A stretch of DNA of 62,987 bases from Pseudomonadota bacterium. Its GTDB lineage: Bacteria; Cyanobacteriota; Vampirovibrionia; Obscuribacterales; Obscuribacteraceae. Where the stretch lies: positions 1 through 62,987 of the forward strand of contig JAJPJO010000063.1 of NCBI GenBank assembly GCA_021324135.1. Direction: 5' to 3'. Shown piece after piece: positions 1 through 6,112 of this stretch. A model generated the notes under the pieces. That model saw nothing but the letters and a program-made list of their open reading frames with translations, did no database searches and was not told where the DNA came from. Positions within the stretch are counted from its first letter, which is position 1. Every line of letters starts with the position of its first letter. Made by a program: the position numbers and the translations under genes.

Positions 1-953
1 CCGGCCAATAACATGGCTACTGCCGCGGTAGTGAATCCGGTTGTGCGGCTCATTGCGGAATTTCCGTCCCTGCAGTGGTCAAGCAACCGCCAGCTGCGAG
101 TCTTGCCCCCGCGCTGTGCCTCAACGACCATAAGAAGAAGATCGGGGTACCGATCCGCTCCGAATTTTTTGTTCATAGCCGCAGCGGTATTAGATATGGT
201 ATCAGGCTCGAACAGTCCAGTTTTGAACAAAACTCTCATGGTATCGAAATGCCCCGGCCATCTCAAGGTTCGCTCCACCATATCCGGAACATCCGGGTAG
301 GATGTGAGCAACGAACGGAGACCATCGCTCAAAAATGCCTGTAAATGGCCAAGCTCGCTGTCCTCGTACTTTTCCACGTGAGCATCAAACGGATGAGGAG
401 CAATTTCTTTGCCTCGCTCGCGTGCTCTTGCCGGTCTGATGTATTCTGCGATCAGGTCGCAGGGATTGAAATAGATGGCATGATGGAAAACTTCCGGCGG
501 ACTTTGAGGAATGCCACCAACAAGAATGCGAGCCCGATCGAGACCGCCGAGCTCAGCATATGCGCTTCCTACCATCATATGGCTGAGACCAGGAGCGATA
601 CCACAGTCGACCAGGCAGCAAGAGCCGGTCTTTTTCGCTAATGCATCCAGTGAAAGCGGCGGATCAGGCGTAAAGCTTACATCAGCGACGGCAACTCCGG
701 TTTCAATAAGGTTTTCCAATGCTTCATGCGCGATAGAGCTCGGCACTGCCAGCACTGCTGCGTCAGCATTTTTTACTGCACTTGCCACCTGCGCTTTGTC
801 CAGTACGTTTGCTTTTTGAAACTGTATCTGGTGCCCTAAATCCTTGCATTCATTAACATCAGCAATGATAACTTCAGGTCGCTCCGTTCGTTTGGCAAGA
901 TTCTGGGCAATTACCTTGCCTTGCATGCCGCCGCCAAAAATTACTATTCGCAT
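1..953 (-). CDS. Saccharopine dehydrogenase family oxidoreductase (3' end cut by window edge)
   Basis: The minus frame is open from the ATG at 953 to base 1, so the C-terminus lies outside the window. The protein starts MRIVIFGGGMQGKVIAQNLA, a Rossmann fold with a Gly-rich nucleotide-binding turn. A PGLSHMMVGSAY segment near residue 140 and an LRWPGHFDTM segment near residue 245 match what is seen in saccharopine-dehydrogenase-like NAD(P) enzymes (saccharopine, lysine and carboxynorspermidine dehydrogenase relatives). The substrate cannot be told from sequence. The start is supported by GAGGAG about 10 bases upstream. A TPR gene on the same strand ends 27 bases upstream, so the two are probably co-transcribed. 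The family call is firm; the exact reaction is unknown. Confidence 0.8.
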   Translation of the reverse strand, partial: MRIVIFGGGMQGKVIAQNLAKRTERPEVIIADVNECKDLGHQIQFQKANVLDKAQVASAVKNADAAVLAVPSSIAHEALENLIETGVAVADVSFTPDPPLSLDALAKKTGSCCLVDCGIAPGLSHMMVGSAYAELGGLDRARILVGGIPQSPPEVFHHAIYFNPCDLIAEYIRPARARERGKEIAPHPFDAHVEKYEDSELGHLQAFLSDGLRSLLTSYPDVPDMVERTLRWPGHFDTMRVLFKTGLFEPDTISNTAAAMNKKFGADRYPDLLLMVVEAQRGGKTRSWRLLDHCRDGNSAMSRTTGFTTAAVAMLLA

Positions 954-980
954 GGACTATTGCTCCTCAGGTCGGTTGTT

Positions 981-2087
981 TCATGTTGGGTTGTACTTCT
1001 CAAAAATCTGGTGGGCTCGTTTGTCACAATCCTCTGCCTCGGCGGAGCGAGACAATTGGCGCAGAACGGCGGCATAAGCGCGCAGAGAGTTGGCCAATAG
1101 AGGTGGAAACCCGGCCTGAGCACGGATGTCTACAGCTTCCTTCAGCGCCTCGGCCGCCTCATCGTAACGTCTGTTGTCGGCTAGAAGCGTGCCCAGCGAA
1201 TTGGCGCTGACAGCGACGTCAAGGTGCTGAGGACCCATCATTCGTCGTCTTATGTCCAACGCCCTTCTATAAAGAAACTCAGCTTCGGTGTTCATACGCT
1301 GAGAGCGATAGAGATCGCCGAGCAACTGCACACTATCGGCAACCGTTCGATGACCCGGCCAGAGCCGGTCTGTCTCGACAATCAAAGCGTAGCGAAAAAG
1401 TATTTCAGCTTCTTCAATCTGCCCCTGCTTGTACTTTTCCTTTGATAGAAAGAGCAGGCTGGCGGCGAGATCTCTAAAATTGAGCAGAACGGATCCATGC
1501 GGTGCTGCTGGAAGAATTCGGCTGGCACGCCTGAAATACTCATTTGCCTCAGGTATCCGCGACTGTCGGTTGCAAATGAGCGCCAGACCCATTGAGGCGA
1601 TGCCGACCAGCTCGTGCTGCTCGCCCAGGTTCTCTTTGTATATTGAAAGAGATGAGAGAACCAACTCCTCGGCAAGGTCGAATTTTTGCCAGGCAAAATA
1701 CAATCCCGCCAGGTAATTCTGGCGCGTAGCAGTTTCCATATGATTCGGTCCGCACTGCTGCCGCGTTAGCTCGAGGGCGCGCGCGTAATAAGGCTCCGCT
1801 TCGGCGAATCGGCTCTGAATGCGCATCAGAATGGCCAGGCAGTGAAGCGTGGATATCAATCCGTTTATGTCTTGCTCGGCATTCGCCTCACGCAGCGAGA
1901 GAACGCGTTTGTAAGTATCTTCGGCCTCCGCCTGCAGACCTAATGAATGATAACGATAAGCAAGCTTTTCCAGAGGCTCGATTAATGATGCACTCTCCGG
2001 GCCGTGCTCGCGTTCGGCCGCGAGCAATTCCTCTTTCAAACGAGAAAGCTCCAGGTCATCATTTAAATCTCTTGTCCCGGACAACAT
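981..2087 (-). CDS. Tetratricopeptide repeat protein
   Basis: This 368-residue soluble protein is almost entirely TPR repeats of about 42 residues. The kinesin-light-chain-like pattern AEDTYKRVLSLREAN, AEPYYARALELTRQQ, AEFLYRRALDIRRRM recurs from about residue 50 to the end, with the recurring phrase A-E-x-x-Y-x-R-A-L. No signal peptide or membrane segment is visible. Such proteins act as protein-protein interaction scaffolds. It lies directly upstream of the saccharopine-dehydrogenase-like gene in the same direction, so it may be part of that operon. No ligand or partner can be inferred. Confidence 0.85.
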   Translation of the reverse strand: MLSGTRDLNDDLELSRLKEELLAAEREHGPESASLIEPLEKLAYRYHSLGLQAEAEDTYKRVLSLREANAEQDINGLISTLHCLAILMRIQSRFAEAEPYYARALELTRQQCGPNHMETATRQNYLAGLYFAWQKFDLAEELVLSSLSIYKENLGEQHELVGIASMGLALICNRQSRIPEANEYFRRASRILPAAPHGSVLLNFRDLAASLLFLSKEKYKQGQIEEAEILFRYALIVETDRLWPGHRTVADSVQLLGDLYRSQRMNTEAEFLYRRALDIRRRMMGPQHLDVAVSANSLGTLLADNRRYDEAAEALKEAVDIRAQAGFPPLLANSLRAYAAVLRQLSRSAEAEDCDKRAHQIFEKYNPT

Positions 2088-2254
2088 CTAACAATCCAGC
2101 CACTCGCTCGCCAGGGCAGGGTATCGAACGCTAAACTTACCAGAACTTCGGGCAAAGATCCGGCAATTCAACAACTTTTTTAGAGATCCGTCCGCGGTGG
2201 CCGGTCAGGAAATTAAAACTGTCCAACAATCAAGCGAGACCCCAGGACCAGTGA

Positions 2255-3208
2255 TCAAGTGATTGATTTTCGCGTCGCTATCTCGCTCAGCGTTTCCTGC
2301 ACCATATCTGGTGTTATGCTGGACATGCAATGCTGCGATTGCTCGTCTGCGGCACAGGTCCATGTAAGCCAGTAGCTAAGCGCGTTTTCCTTCCAAAGAT
2401 CGAATGTGATTGTCTTATTCGGGACATCGCCATACTCGCGATTGAGACACTCCTCCGGGCACAGCGGCGCCGACAGCCAGCGGAAGTGTGGGTATGGACG
2501 AACAAACATCGTATTGTAACGAAACAGTCCGACGGTCGGGATGCCCTGAGTTACAGCCAGGTGCATCAGTCCTGTGTCGACGCCAATCGCTAATGCGGCA
2601 CTGCTGAGCACGTCGAGCGCGTCCGCCAGTGTGGGCGTATCGACCAGCTCGAGCCCCTGCTCGGCTAATTGTTTAACTGTCGGTGAGTTGTTCGTCTGAC
2701 CGACAACGATCACGTCGTGGCCTTGCTTCTCCAGTCGCTCTGCCAGTTCCAGCCAATGGCTGGCGGGCCAGCACTTGACTATGCCCGCCGACCCCGGGAT
2801 GAAGACCGTCTTGCCGGCACAATCCGGGCGCCTCTTGCTCGTGAAAGGAGCGAGGTTGTCGAAATCGGCAGCAATACCATAGTCCGAGCAGATCCCCCTT
2901 AAAACATCATTGATCTTGTAGCCTGGATACTTTTCTTCAAACTCAATCGAGCCCCAGACATAGTCGGATTGAAGCGGATGGGCGCGAAGATTAAAGTGGC
3001 GATCTCCATTGGCGAGATTCTCCTCGTTGAAATCGACCTCGCGCACGCTGCCCGCCAGCCCTTCGATTCTGTCTGAAAGTCCGTATTGATAGGGCGAACG
3101 CATTACCAGATAGGTAGGCTCGCCGGTTTTAATCAAAGCCTGGATGGCTGGTAACGATACGATAAGATCTCCCAGACCGCTCGATATTGGCGAAAGATAC
3201 TGCGCCAT
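2255..3208 (-). CDS. Glycosyltransferase family 9 (heptosyltransferase-like)
   Basis: This 317-residue protein has the GT9 layout. The N-terminal half begins with SSGLGDLIVSLPAIQALIK, the usual G-x-GD-x-x-x-x-P acceptor-domain start. The C-terminal half carries the donor site VFIPGSAGIVKCWPASHW and the family hallmark AIGVDTGLMHLAVTQGIPTV near residue 215, followed by LFRYN. GT9 enzymes move ADP-heptose or related sugars onto lipopolysaccharide core or other surface glycans at the cytoplasmic face of the inner membrane. Its presence suggests a Gram-negative envelope. It is transcribed divergently from the GAF gene, with a 123-base gap that must hold both promoters. The sugar specificity is not readable. 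Confidence 0.85.
   Translation of the reverse strand: MAQYLSPISSGLGDLIVSLPAIQALIKTGEPTYLVMRSPYQYGLSDRIEGLAGSVREVDFNEENLANGDRHFNLRAHPLQSDYVWGSIEFEEKYPGYKINDVLRGICSDYGIAADFDNLAPFTSKRRPDCAGKTVFIPGSAGIVKCWPASHWLELAERLEKQGHDVIVVGQTNNSPTVKQLAEQGLELVDTPTLADALDVLSSAALAIGVDTGLMHLAVTQGIPTVGLFRYNTMFVRPYPHFRWLSAPLCPEECLNREYGDVPNKTITFDLWKENALSYWLTWTCAADEQSQHCMSSITPDMVQETLSEIATRKSIT
2300..2313. repeat. Palindromic word CACCATATCTGGTG
   Basis: This is one of four exact ACCATATNTGGT sites in the window. It lies inside the GT9 gene. The reason for listing it is recurrence, not local context. Confidence 0.5.
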
Positions 3209-3331
3209 TAGGCTTCATCTCCCTTTCTGAAGATTGCGGCGAGCAATCATTTTACAAAACTTGGTTATATCAAACGTCTGTCAGGAAATATAATGCATAC
3301 TGTTCATGATATGAGCTGCAGGGATTGATTA

Positions 3332-3811
3332 ATGACGGACAACTTAACCGCCGACCGAAACGAACAGATTGTCGAGCAAATTTTAGATTTGAGTGGAACG
3401 CCGACCGAGATACTGACCGGCGTAGTCGACCTTTTACATAAAGGCATGCCTCACTGGCATTGGGTAGGCATTTATTTTGTAAACGGCGATCACCTCGTCC
3501 TGGGTCCTTATGCAGGCAAGCCGACCGAGCACACGAAGATTGCAGTGGGCACGGGAGTTTGTGGAACAGCCGTCCAGGAGAGCAGGAACCTTATCGTCGA
3601 CGATGTAAAACAGCATGAGAATTACCTCGCTTGCTCACCCGAGACGCGATCGGAAATCGTGGTGCTCATCAGACATAAGGGCAAGGTAGTCGCCCAGTTT
3701 GACGTGGACAGCGATAGACCGGCTAATTTTTCGGAGTCGGATGAGCAGCTGCTGGAAGAGCTCGCTGAAATCGTTGCCTCTTACTGCGATGTGCTCGCAT
3801 CGAAGCTCTAG
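3332..3811 (+). CDS. GAF domain protein, free methionine-(R)-sulfoxide reductase-like
   Basis: This 159-residue single GAF domain matches the fRMsr/MsrC (YebR) family in length and in the segments HWVGIYFVNGDHLVLGPYAG, GTGVCGTAVQ and NYLACSPETRSEIVV. The reaction of that family is reduction of free Met-R-sulfoxide by thioredoxin. Of the three cysteines typical of fRMsr, the GVCG cysteine (Cys77) and the LAC cysteine (Cys101, equivalent to the catalytic one) are present. The resolving cysteine that normally follows the GPF-GK-P segment is replaced by the stretch TEHT. Activity may therefore use the other disulfide, or the protein may be a ligand-binding GAF only. A TATAAT -10 box sits at 3289-3294. 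Shine-Dalgarno pairing is weak. Confidence 0.75.
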   Translation: MTDNLTADRNEQIVEQILDLSGTPTEILTGVVDLLHKGMPHWHWVGIYFVNGDHLVLGPYAGKPTEHTKIAVGTGVCGTAVQESRNLIVDDVKQHENYLACSPETRSEIVVLIRHKGKVVAQFDVDSDRPANFSESDEQLLEELAEIVASYCDVLASKL

Positions 3812-3831
3812 TCGATCGATTTGCCCAGACG

Positions 3832-4179
3832 CTAACCCTCTTTAACTCTGAACCACCCTTTGATGATGCACCAGATGTGATGCAGAGCCTTCAGGGTGTT
3901 CTGGCGCATGGAAATGGTTGGATCAGTCACCTTTAGCGAAACATGCTTCATTGAGTTGAGCTGTTGGTGTGTCATTCGCGGTCCTTTTTCCGGGGCCGCT
4001 GGTTCATATTCTTCCTCTGCAGGTAGACCGACCACTTTACCGAAAAGCTCATGCAGCTCGTCCACATTTTGAGAAGACATCAACCTGTCACGTTGGTGAT
4101 GATCCGCATCAGAGGCGGCTTCAGCTAACTCCTCGAGGAGTCTTTGTTTGTCGGATGAATAGAGAAGATCGTGTGCCAT
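3832..4179 (-). CDS. Hypothetical small charged protein
   Basis: This is an open frame of about 115 residues from the ATG at 4179 (MAHDLLYSSDKQRLLEELAE). An upstream TTG at 4209 would add 10 residues but lacks a ribosome site, while GAGGAAGG lies about 17 bases before the ATG. The protein is hydrophilic and acidic in the middle, with a predicted helical N-terminus and a Pro/Glu linker (EEEYEPAAPEKGP). The C-terminal third is basic and aromatic (ALHHIWCIIKGWFRVKEG). I do not recognise a family. It converges on the GAF gene, with 20 bases between stops, and its 5' end faces the iteron/dyad region. Confidence 0.45.
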   Translation of the reverse strand: MAHDLLYSSDKQRLLEELAEAASDADHHQRDRLMSSQNVDELHELFGKVVGLPAEEEYEPAAPEKGPRMTHQQLNSMKHVSLKVTDPTISMRQNTLKALHHIWCIIKGWFRVKEG

Positions 4180-4270
4180 GGTTCTATACCGAGTTGCCTT
4201 CCTCTGCAAGTTTGCCCATGTAGCCGATGCGCTAACGCATTTTTGCTAAACATATGGATCGAGCGAAAAA

Positions 4271-4329
4271 ATCACTCAATAGAGTGATCGAGCAGAGCTG
4301 TTACCTCATGCCATCACTCGCTGGAGTGA
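4271..4329. promoter_or_regulatory. Two copies of a TCACTC-N4-GAGTGA dyad
   Basis: ATCACTC AATA GAGTGAT is a perfect 7-bp inverted repeat at 4271-4288. TCACTC GCTG GAGTGA repeats the same 6-bp arms and 4-base spacing at 4314-4329, 43 bp further on. Two copies with the same arms and spacing look like paired operator sites for a dimeric regulator rather than random hairpins. They lie between the divergently read small ORF ending at 3832 and the iteron array. Which promoter they act on is not clear. Confidence 0.45.
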
Positions 4330-4354
4330 GAGGCAAGATCGCTGGCCGGCAGCT

Positions 4355-4439
4355 GGCTCCACAACTGTTTTCCACAACGCTCTCTACAGTGTTTTCCACA
4401 ACGTTTTCTACAGCTGTTTTCCACAAACTATTTTCTAGA
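4355..4439 (+). repeat. Iteron-like array of 12-14 bp direct repeats (DnaA-box-like TTTTCCACA)
   Basis: Seven direct repeats start at 4355, 4368, 4380, 4392, 4404, 4417 and 4431, spaced 12-14 bp and all in one orientation. Three are exact TTTTCCACA (4368, 4392, 4417). The others are GGCTCCACA, CTCTCTACA, TTTTCTACA and TTTTCTAGA. The E. coli DnaA box is TTATNCACA, and TTTTCCACA has been described as the cyanobacterial form. An AT-rich tract follows. The array could be a replication origin, a DnaA-titration site or plasmid-type iterons. No dnaA, dnaN or rep gene is in the window, so origin function is only a hypothesis. Confidence 0.6.
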
Positions 4440-4642
4440 ACTGTTTTGCGAGATTGCGTGCATAAATACAAGTTATCGCCTGATACCATATGTAGTGCTG
4501 TCTAGATATTTCTATAATCTTGAATTTGATCTGCAAATAAAACTCAGGTTCTCCATTCAAGATACTCTTTTGGATCTGCTTCTGAATAAGATGTCGCACT
4601 CCGAACGCGGCTTCACATCACGCATATCAGGGAAAAACACTG
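4440..4642. other. AT-rich intergenic tract after the iterons
   Basis: There is no credible gene here. The first 130 bases are clearly richer in A and T than the flanks (for example ATTTCTATAATCTTGAATTT), as expected of an unwinding element next to DnaA boxes, but AT-rich DNA is also common upstream of promoters. It contains a one-mismatch copy of the ACCATATNTGGT word at 4485-4496. The small plus-strand frame crossing the iterons (4254-4505) is judged spurious. Confidence 0.4.
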
Positions 4643-4670
4643 TTGACAAAATTGTGCAGCCGCGTATAGA
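4643..4670 (+). promoter_or_regulatory. Sigma-70-type promoter upstream of leader ORF and tRNA array
   Basis: A perfect TTGACA -35 box (4643-4648) is followed after 16 bases by TATAGA (4665-4670). Transcription would start near 4677 and read toward the leader ORF, the Ala-rich ORF and the six tRNAs, all on the plus strand with no convincing terminator between. It is the strongest promoter-like sequence I see in the window. Confidence 0.6.
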
Positions 4671-4709
4671 CTGAAATTATCGACAGCTATCCGAGCTGCC
4701 GTTCTTCCA

Positions 4710-4737
4710 AGATCTCTTATAGATCATATAGAGATCT
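4710..4737. promoter_or_regulatory. Inverted repeat in the 5' leader
   Basis: The arms AGATCTCT (4710-4717) and AGAGATCT (4730-4737) are perfect reverse complements flanking a 12-base centre that contains GATC. The element sits about 35 bases downstream of the predicted transcription start and 22 bases before the GTG of the leader ORF. It could act as an operator or as an RNA stem in the leader. Confidence 0.4.
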
Positions 4738-4758
4738 GAACTAACAAAGGTGATTGTC

Positions 4759-4893
4759 GTGAACCGCTACCTCGTCCAGCATCAATATCAGGATCAGCCG
4801 AGCCGGCTGCATCCGGTGCTGGGCGCAATTTTCAATTCAGGAGCGATTCACGATCATGTTCATCATCACAGCTATCTTTGCAGGAATAATTAG
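4759..4893 (+). CDS. Short leader ORF (44 residues), possible
   Basis: The frame starts with GTG at 4759 behind AAAGGTGA at about 7 bases, which is good ribosome-site spacing. It encodes 44 residues starting MNRYLVQHQYQDQP and including a His-rich HDHVHHH segment. It overlaps the next ORF by 38 bases in another frame, an arrangement typical of translational coupling or of a regulatory leader peptide. I recognise no family. The evidence is only the start signal, the promoter upstream and the position, so it may be chance. Confidence 0.3.
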   Translation: MNRYLVQHQYQDQPSRLHPVLGAIFNSGAIHDHVHHHSYLCRNN

Positions 4894-5224
4894 CGCGTCT
4901 ATCGGCGCTTTTTCAACTGCGTGCTTTTCAGTCTTTGTAACTTCGATCGCAGGTGCGCGATTCGGCAGGGTGTGCAAGCGTGCCCGCACCTTCGCAATGA
5001 AATCTGCCGGTGTGTTTGCAGTGAAGTTTGCCCGCACTGCCGCGATCGAACGTGCTGCTGTCAGAATGACACGCGCTGCTGCTGTAGCGATCAAACGCGC
5101 TGCTGCTGCCGCGATGAAATCTTGCAGGAGAGTATTTTCTCGCGCTAATTTGACGCTCTCAGCAGTAATATTCAATGCGGGCGAAACGGTGTTATGGAAA
5201 CTGGTGAAGCTCAGATTCGGCTGA
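4856..5224 (+). CDS. Basic Ala-rich repeat protein with hydrophobic N-terminus, hypothetical
   Basis: The 122-residue frame starts MFIITAIFAGIISASIGAFS, which looks like a membrane or signal segment of about 30 residues. A repetitive Ala/Lys/Arg region follows (residues ~40-92) built from units such as RTAAIER, RAAAVAIKR and RAAAAAMKS. This composition resembles histone-H1-like or nucleic-acid-binding basic tails, but no family is recognised. AGGAG lies 13 bases before the ATG. The frame ends 21 bases before the first tRNA and shares its strand. A long minus-strand frame (4837-5175) mirrors it, and Ala-rich repetitive DNA easily gives open shadows, so coding status is uncertain. Confidence 0.35.
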   Translation: MFIITAIFAGIISASIGAFSTACFSVFVTSIAGARFGRVCKRARTFAMKSAGVFAVKFARTAAIERAAVRMTRAAAVAIKRAAAAAMKSCRRVFSRANLTLSAVIFNAGETVLWKLVKLRFG

Positions 5225-5245
5225 GCGCATCGGTGAACCGTATGT

Positions 5246-5319
5246 GGTGCTGTAACTCAGAGGTCTAGAGTGCTGCGTTGTCAGCGCAGAAGCCGGGGGT
5301 TCAAATCCCCTCAGCACCG
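5246..5319 (+). tRNA. tRNA-Asp (GUC)
   Basis: This is a 74-base cloverleaf. The acceptor is GGTGCTG/CAGCACC, the D stem ACTC/GAGT, and the anticodon stem CTGCG/CGCAG with loop TTGTCAG (anticodon GTC). The T stem is GGGGG/CCCCT with a normal TTCAAAT loop. The discriminator is G, as expected for Asp, and no CCA is encoded. The D loop keeps the GG pair. It is the first of six tightly packed tRNAs. Confidence 0.85.
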
Positions 5320-5322
5320 AAT

Positions 5323-5395
5323 GGGCGAGGTCGTCTAGAAGCCAGGACCTTGGTTTGTGAGATCAATGACGCGGGTGCAAATCCCGCCCTCCCCC
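5323..5395 (+). tRNA. tRNA-His (GUG), divergent
   Basis: The anticodon stem TTGGT/ATCAA carries loop TTGTGAG (anticodon GTG). G at 5323 acts as the His-specific G-1 opposite discriminator C (5395). The acceptor GGCGAGG/CCTCCCC has one C-C mismatch. The T stem is GCGGG/CCCGC, but the loop is TGCAAAT with G at the normally invariant T55, and the D loop lacks GG. The body resembles tRNA-Glu/Gln. It starts 3 bases after tRNA-Asp. It could be functional but divergent, or decaying. Confidence 0.65.
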
Positions 5396-5399
5396 CCAA

Positions 5400-5474
5400 C
5401 TGGGTGTAGCTCAACAGAAGAGCGCCTGCCTTGGAAGCAGGAGGCCGGACGGGCAGCACGTCCCGCCCAGACCA
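5400..5474 (+). tRNA. tRNA-Pro (UGG)-like, divergent, CCA encoded
   Basis: The acceptor is CTGGGTG/CGCCCAG, discriminator A, with CCA encoded. The D stem is GCTC/GAGC with a short 7-base loop lacking GG. The anticodon stem CCTGC/GCAGG carries loop CTTGGAA, giving anticodon TGG (Pro by the code). The T stem GGACG/CGTCC has loop GGCAGCA, which lacks T54 and T55. Apart from the anticodon it looks like a tRNA-Gly(UCC) body, so the charged amino acid is uncertain. Confidence 0.6.
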
Positions 5475-5477
5475 CAT

Positions 5478-5562
5478 GGGAGTGTGGGTGAGCAGCAATA
5501 CCACCTGCCTGTAAAGCAGTCGCCTCGCGGCTTCGCTGGTGCAAGTCCAGCCGCTCCCACCA
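5478..5562 (+). tRNA. tRNA-Tyr (GUA), class II, CCA encoded
   Basis: The acceptor is GGGAGTG/CGCTCCC with discriminator A and encoded CCA. The anticodon stem is CCTGC/GCAGT (one end mismatch) with loop CTGTAAA (anticodon GTA). A long variable arm is present, as expected for bacterial tRNA-Tyr. The T stem GCTGG/CCAGC has loop TGCAAGT, again with G in place of T55, and the D loop GAGCAGCAAT lacks GG. Confidence 0.7.
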
Positions 5563-5566
5563 ATTA

Positions 5567-5640
5567 GCCCGAGTAGTCCAACTGGTAGAGGCGCCTGCCT
5601 TAGAAGCAGGAGGTTAGTGGTTCGAATCCACTGTCGGGCA
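5567..5640 (+). tRNA. tRNA with UAG anticodon on a class I body (Leu by the code)
   Basis: The acceptor GCCCGAG/GTCGGGC has one G-G mismatch at the inner end. The anticodon stem CCTGC/GCAGG carries loop CTTAGAA (anticodon TAG, reading CUA). The variable region is short (AGGTT), whereas bacterial tRNA-Leu is class II with a long arm. The T loop is a normal TTCGAAT and the D loop keeps GG. The anticodon arm differs from that of the Pro-like tRNA by one base. No CCA is encoded. Amino-acid identity is uncertain. Confidence 0.65.
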
Positions 5641-5643
5641 TAT

Positions 5644-5714
5644 TCCGAGGTCGTCTAATGGCAGGACACGACGCTTTGAACGTTGGAACGGTGGTTCAAC
5701 CCCATCCCTCGGAG
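5644..5714 (+). tRNA. tRNA-Gln (UUG)
   Basis: The acceptor TCCGAGG/CCTCGGA is perfectly paired, with discriminator G. The D loop TAATGGCAG keeps GG. The anticodon stem CGACG/CGTTG has loop CTTTGAA (anticodon TTG). The T stem is GGTGG/CCATC with a normal TTCAACC loop. No CCA is encoded. A run of T follows at 5718-5723, which may end the array transcript. Confidence 0.8.
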
Positions 5715-6112
5715 AATATTTTTTGAACTCCTAGTCATATCTTATTTTGCATCCCTTCTGCTCATTTGACTTAATCGTCACAACACTTAATTTCGCAGCA
5801 ATATCCCCAAACGGTCTAAGCATAACGCTTTTCAGAATCGTGACTGCTGCCAAGTATTTTGATCTAATCGTCATATAAGCATAAGAGCCTGCAGGTAAAG
5901 GGTCGAACTTGCATAGGCATAGATATGACTAATCGCATCGAAATCTTGAGGCTCTTGGTATGCCGCCTCAAAGTGGAGCAGAGCACAAAGTCACCGAGGC
6001 GAACGGAAGAGAATCCCAAGTCGTTCGTTGTTGTGGTCTTGGTACCGGCAGTGATACCGAAGGGAGCGCGAGTTGCCGGAGTTGACCCATGAGTTCATGG
6101 AGCCATCCATAT
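5715..6112. other. Gene-poor AT-rich gap after the tRNA array
   Basis: No gene is supported here. The first part is AT-rich and begins with a T run that could terminate the tRNA transcript. A minus-strand frame (5968-6285) overlaps the next real gene and has no start signal or recognisable composition. A short inverted repeat CCATGA/TCATGG near 6087-6100 is not followed by T and is not a terminator. Confidence 0.4.

Noticed and set aside
4355-4439. Possible CRISPR array
   Set aside because: Repeat units are 12-14 bp without unique spacers, and no cas gene is present.
4254-4505. 83-residue plus-strand frame across the iterons
   Set aside because: Its sequence is just the translated TTTTCCACA repeats and dyads, without a ribosome site; the repeat structure explains it.
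5301-5544. Minus-strand frames over the tRNA array
   Set aside because: They are antisense to well-formed tRNA cloverleafs and have no start signals.
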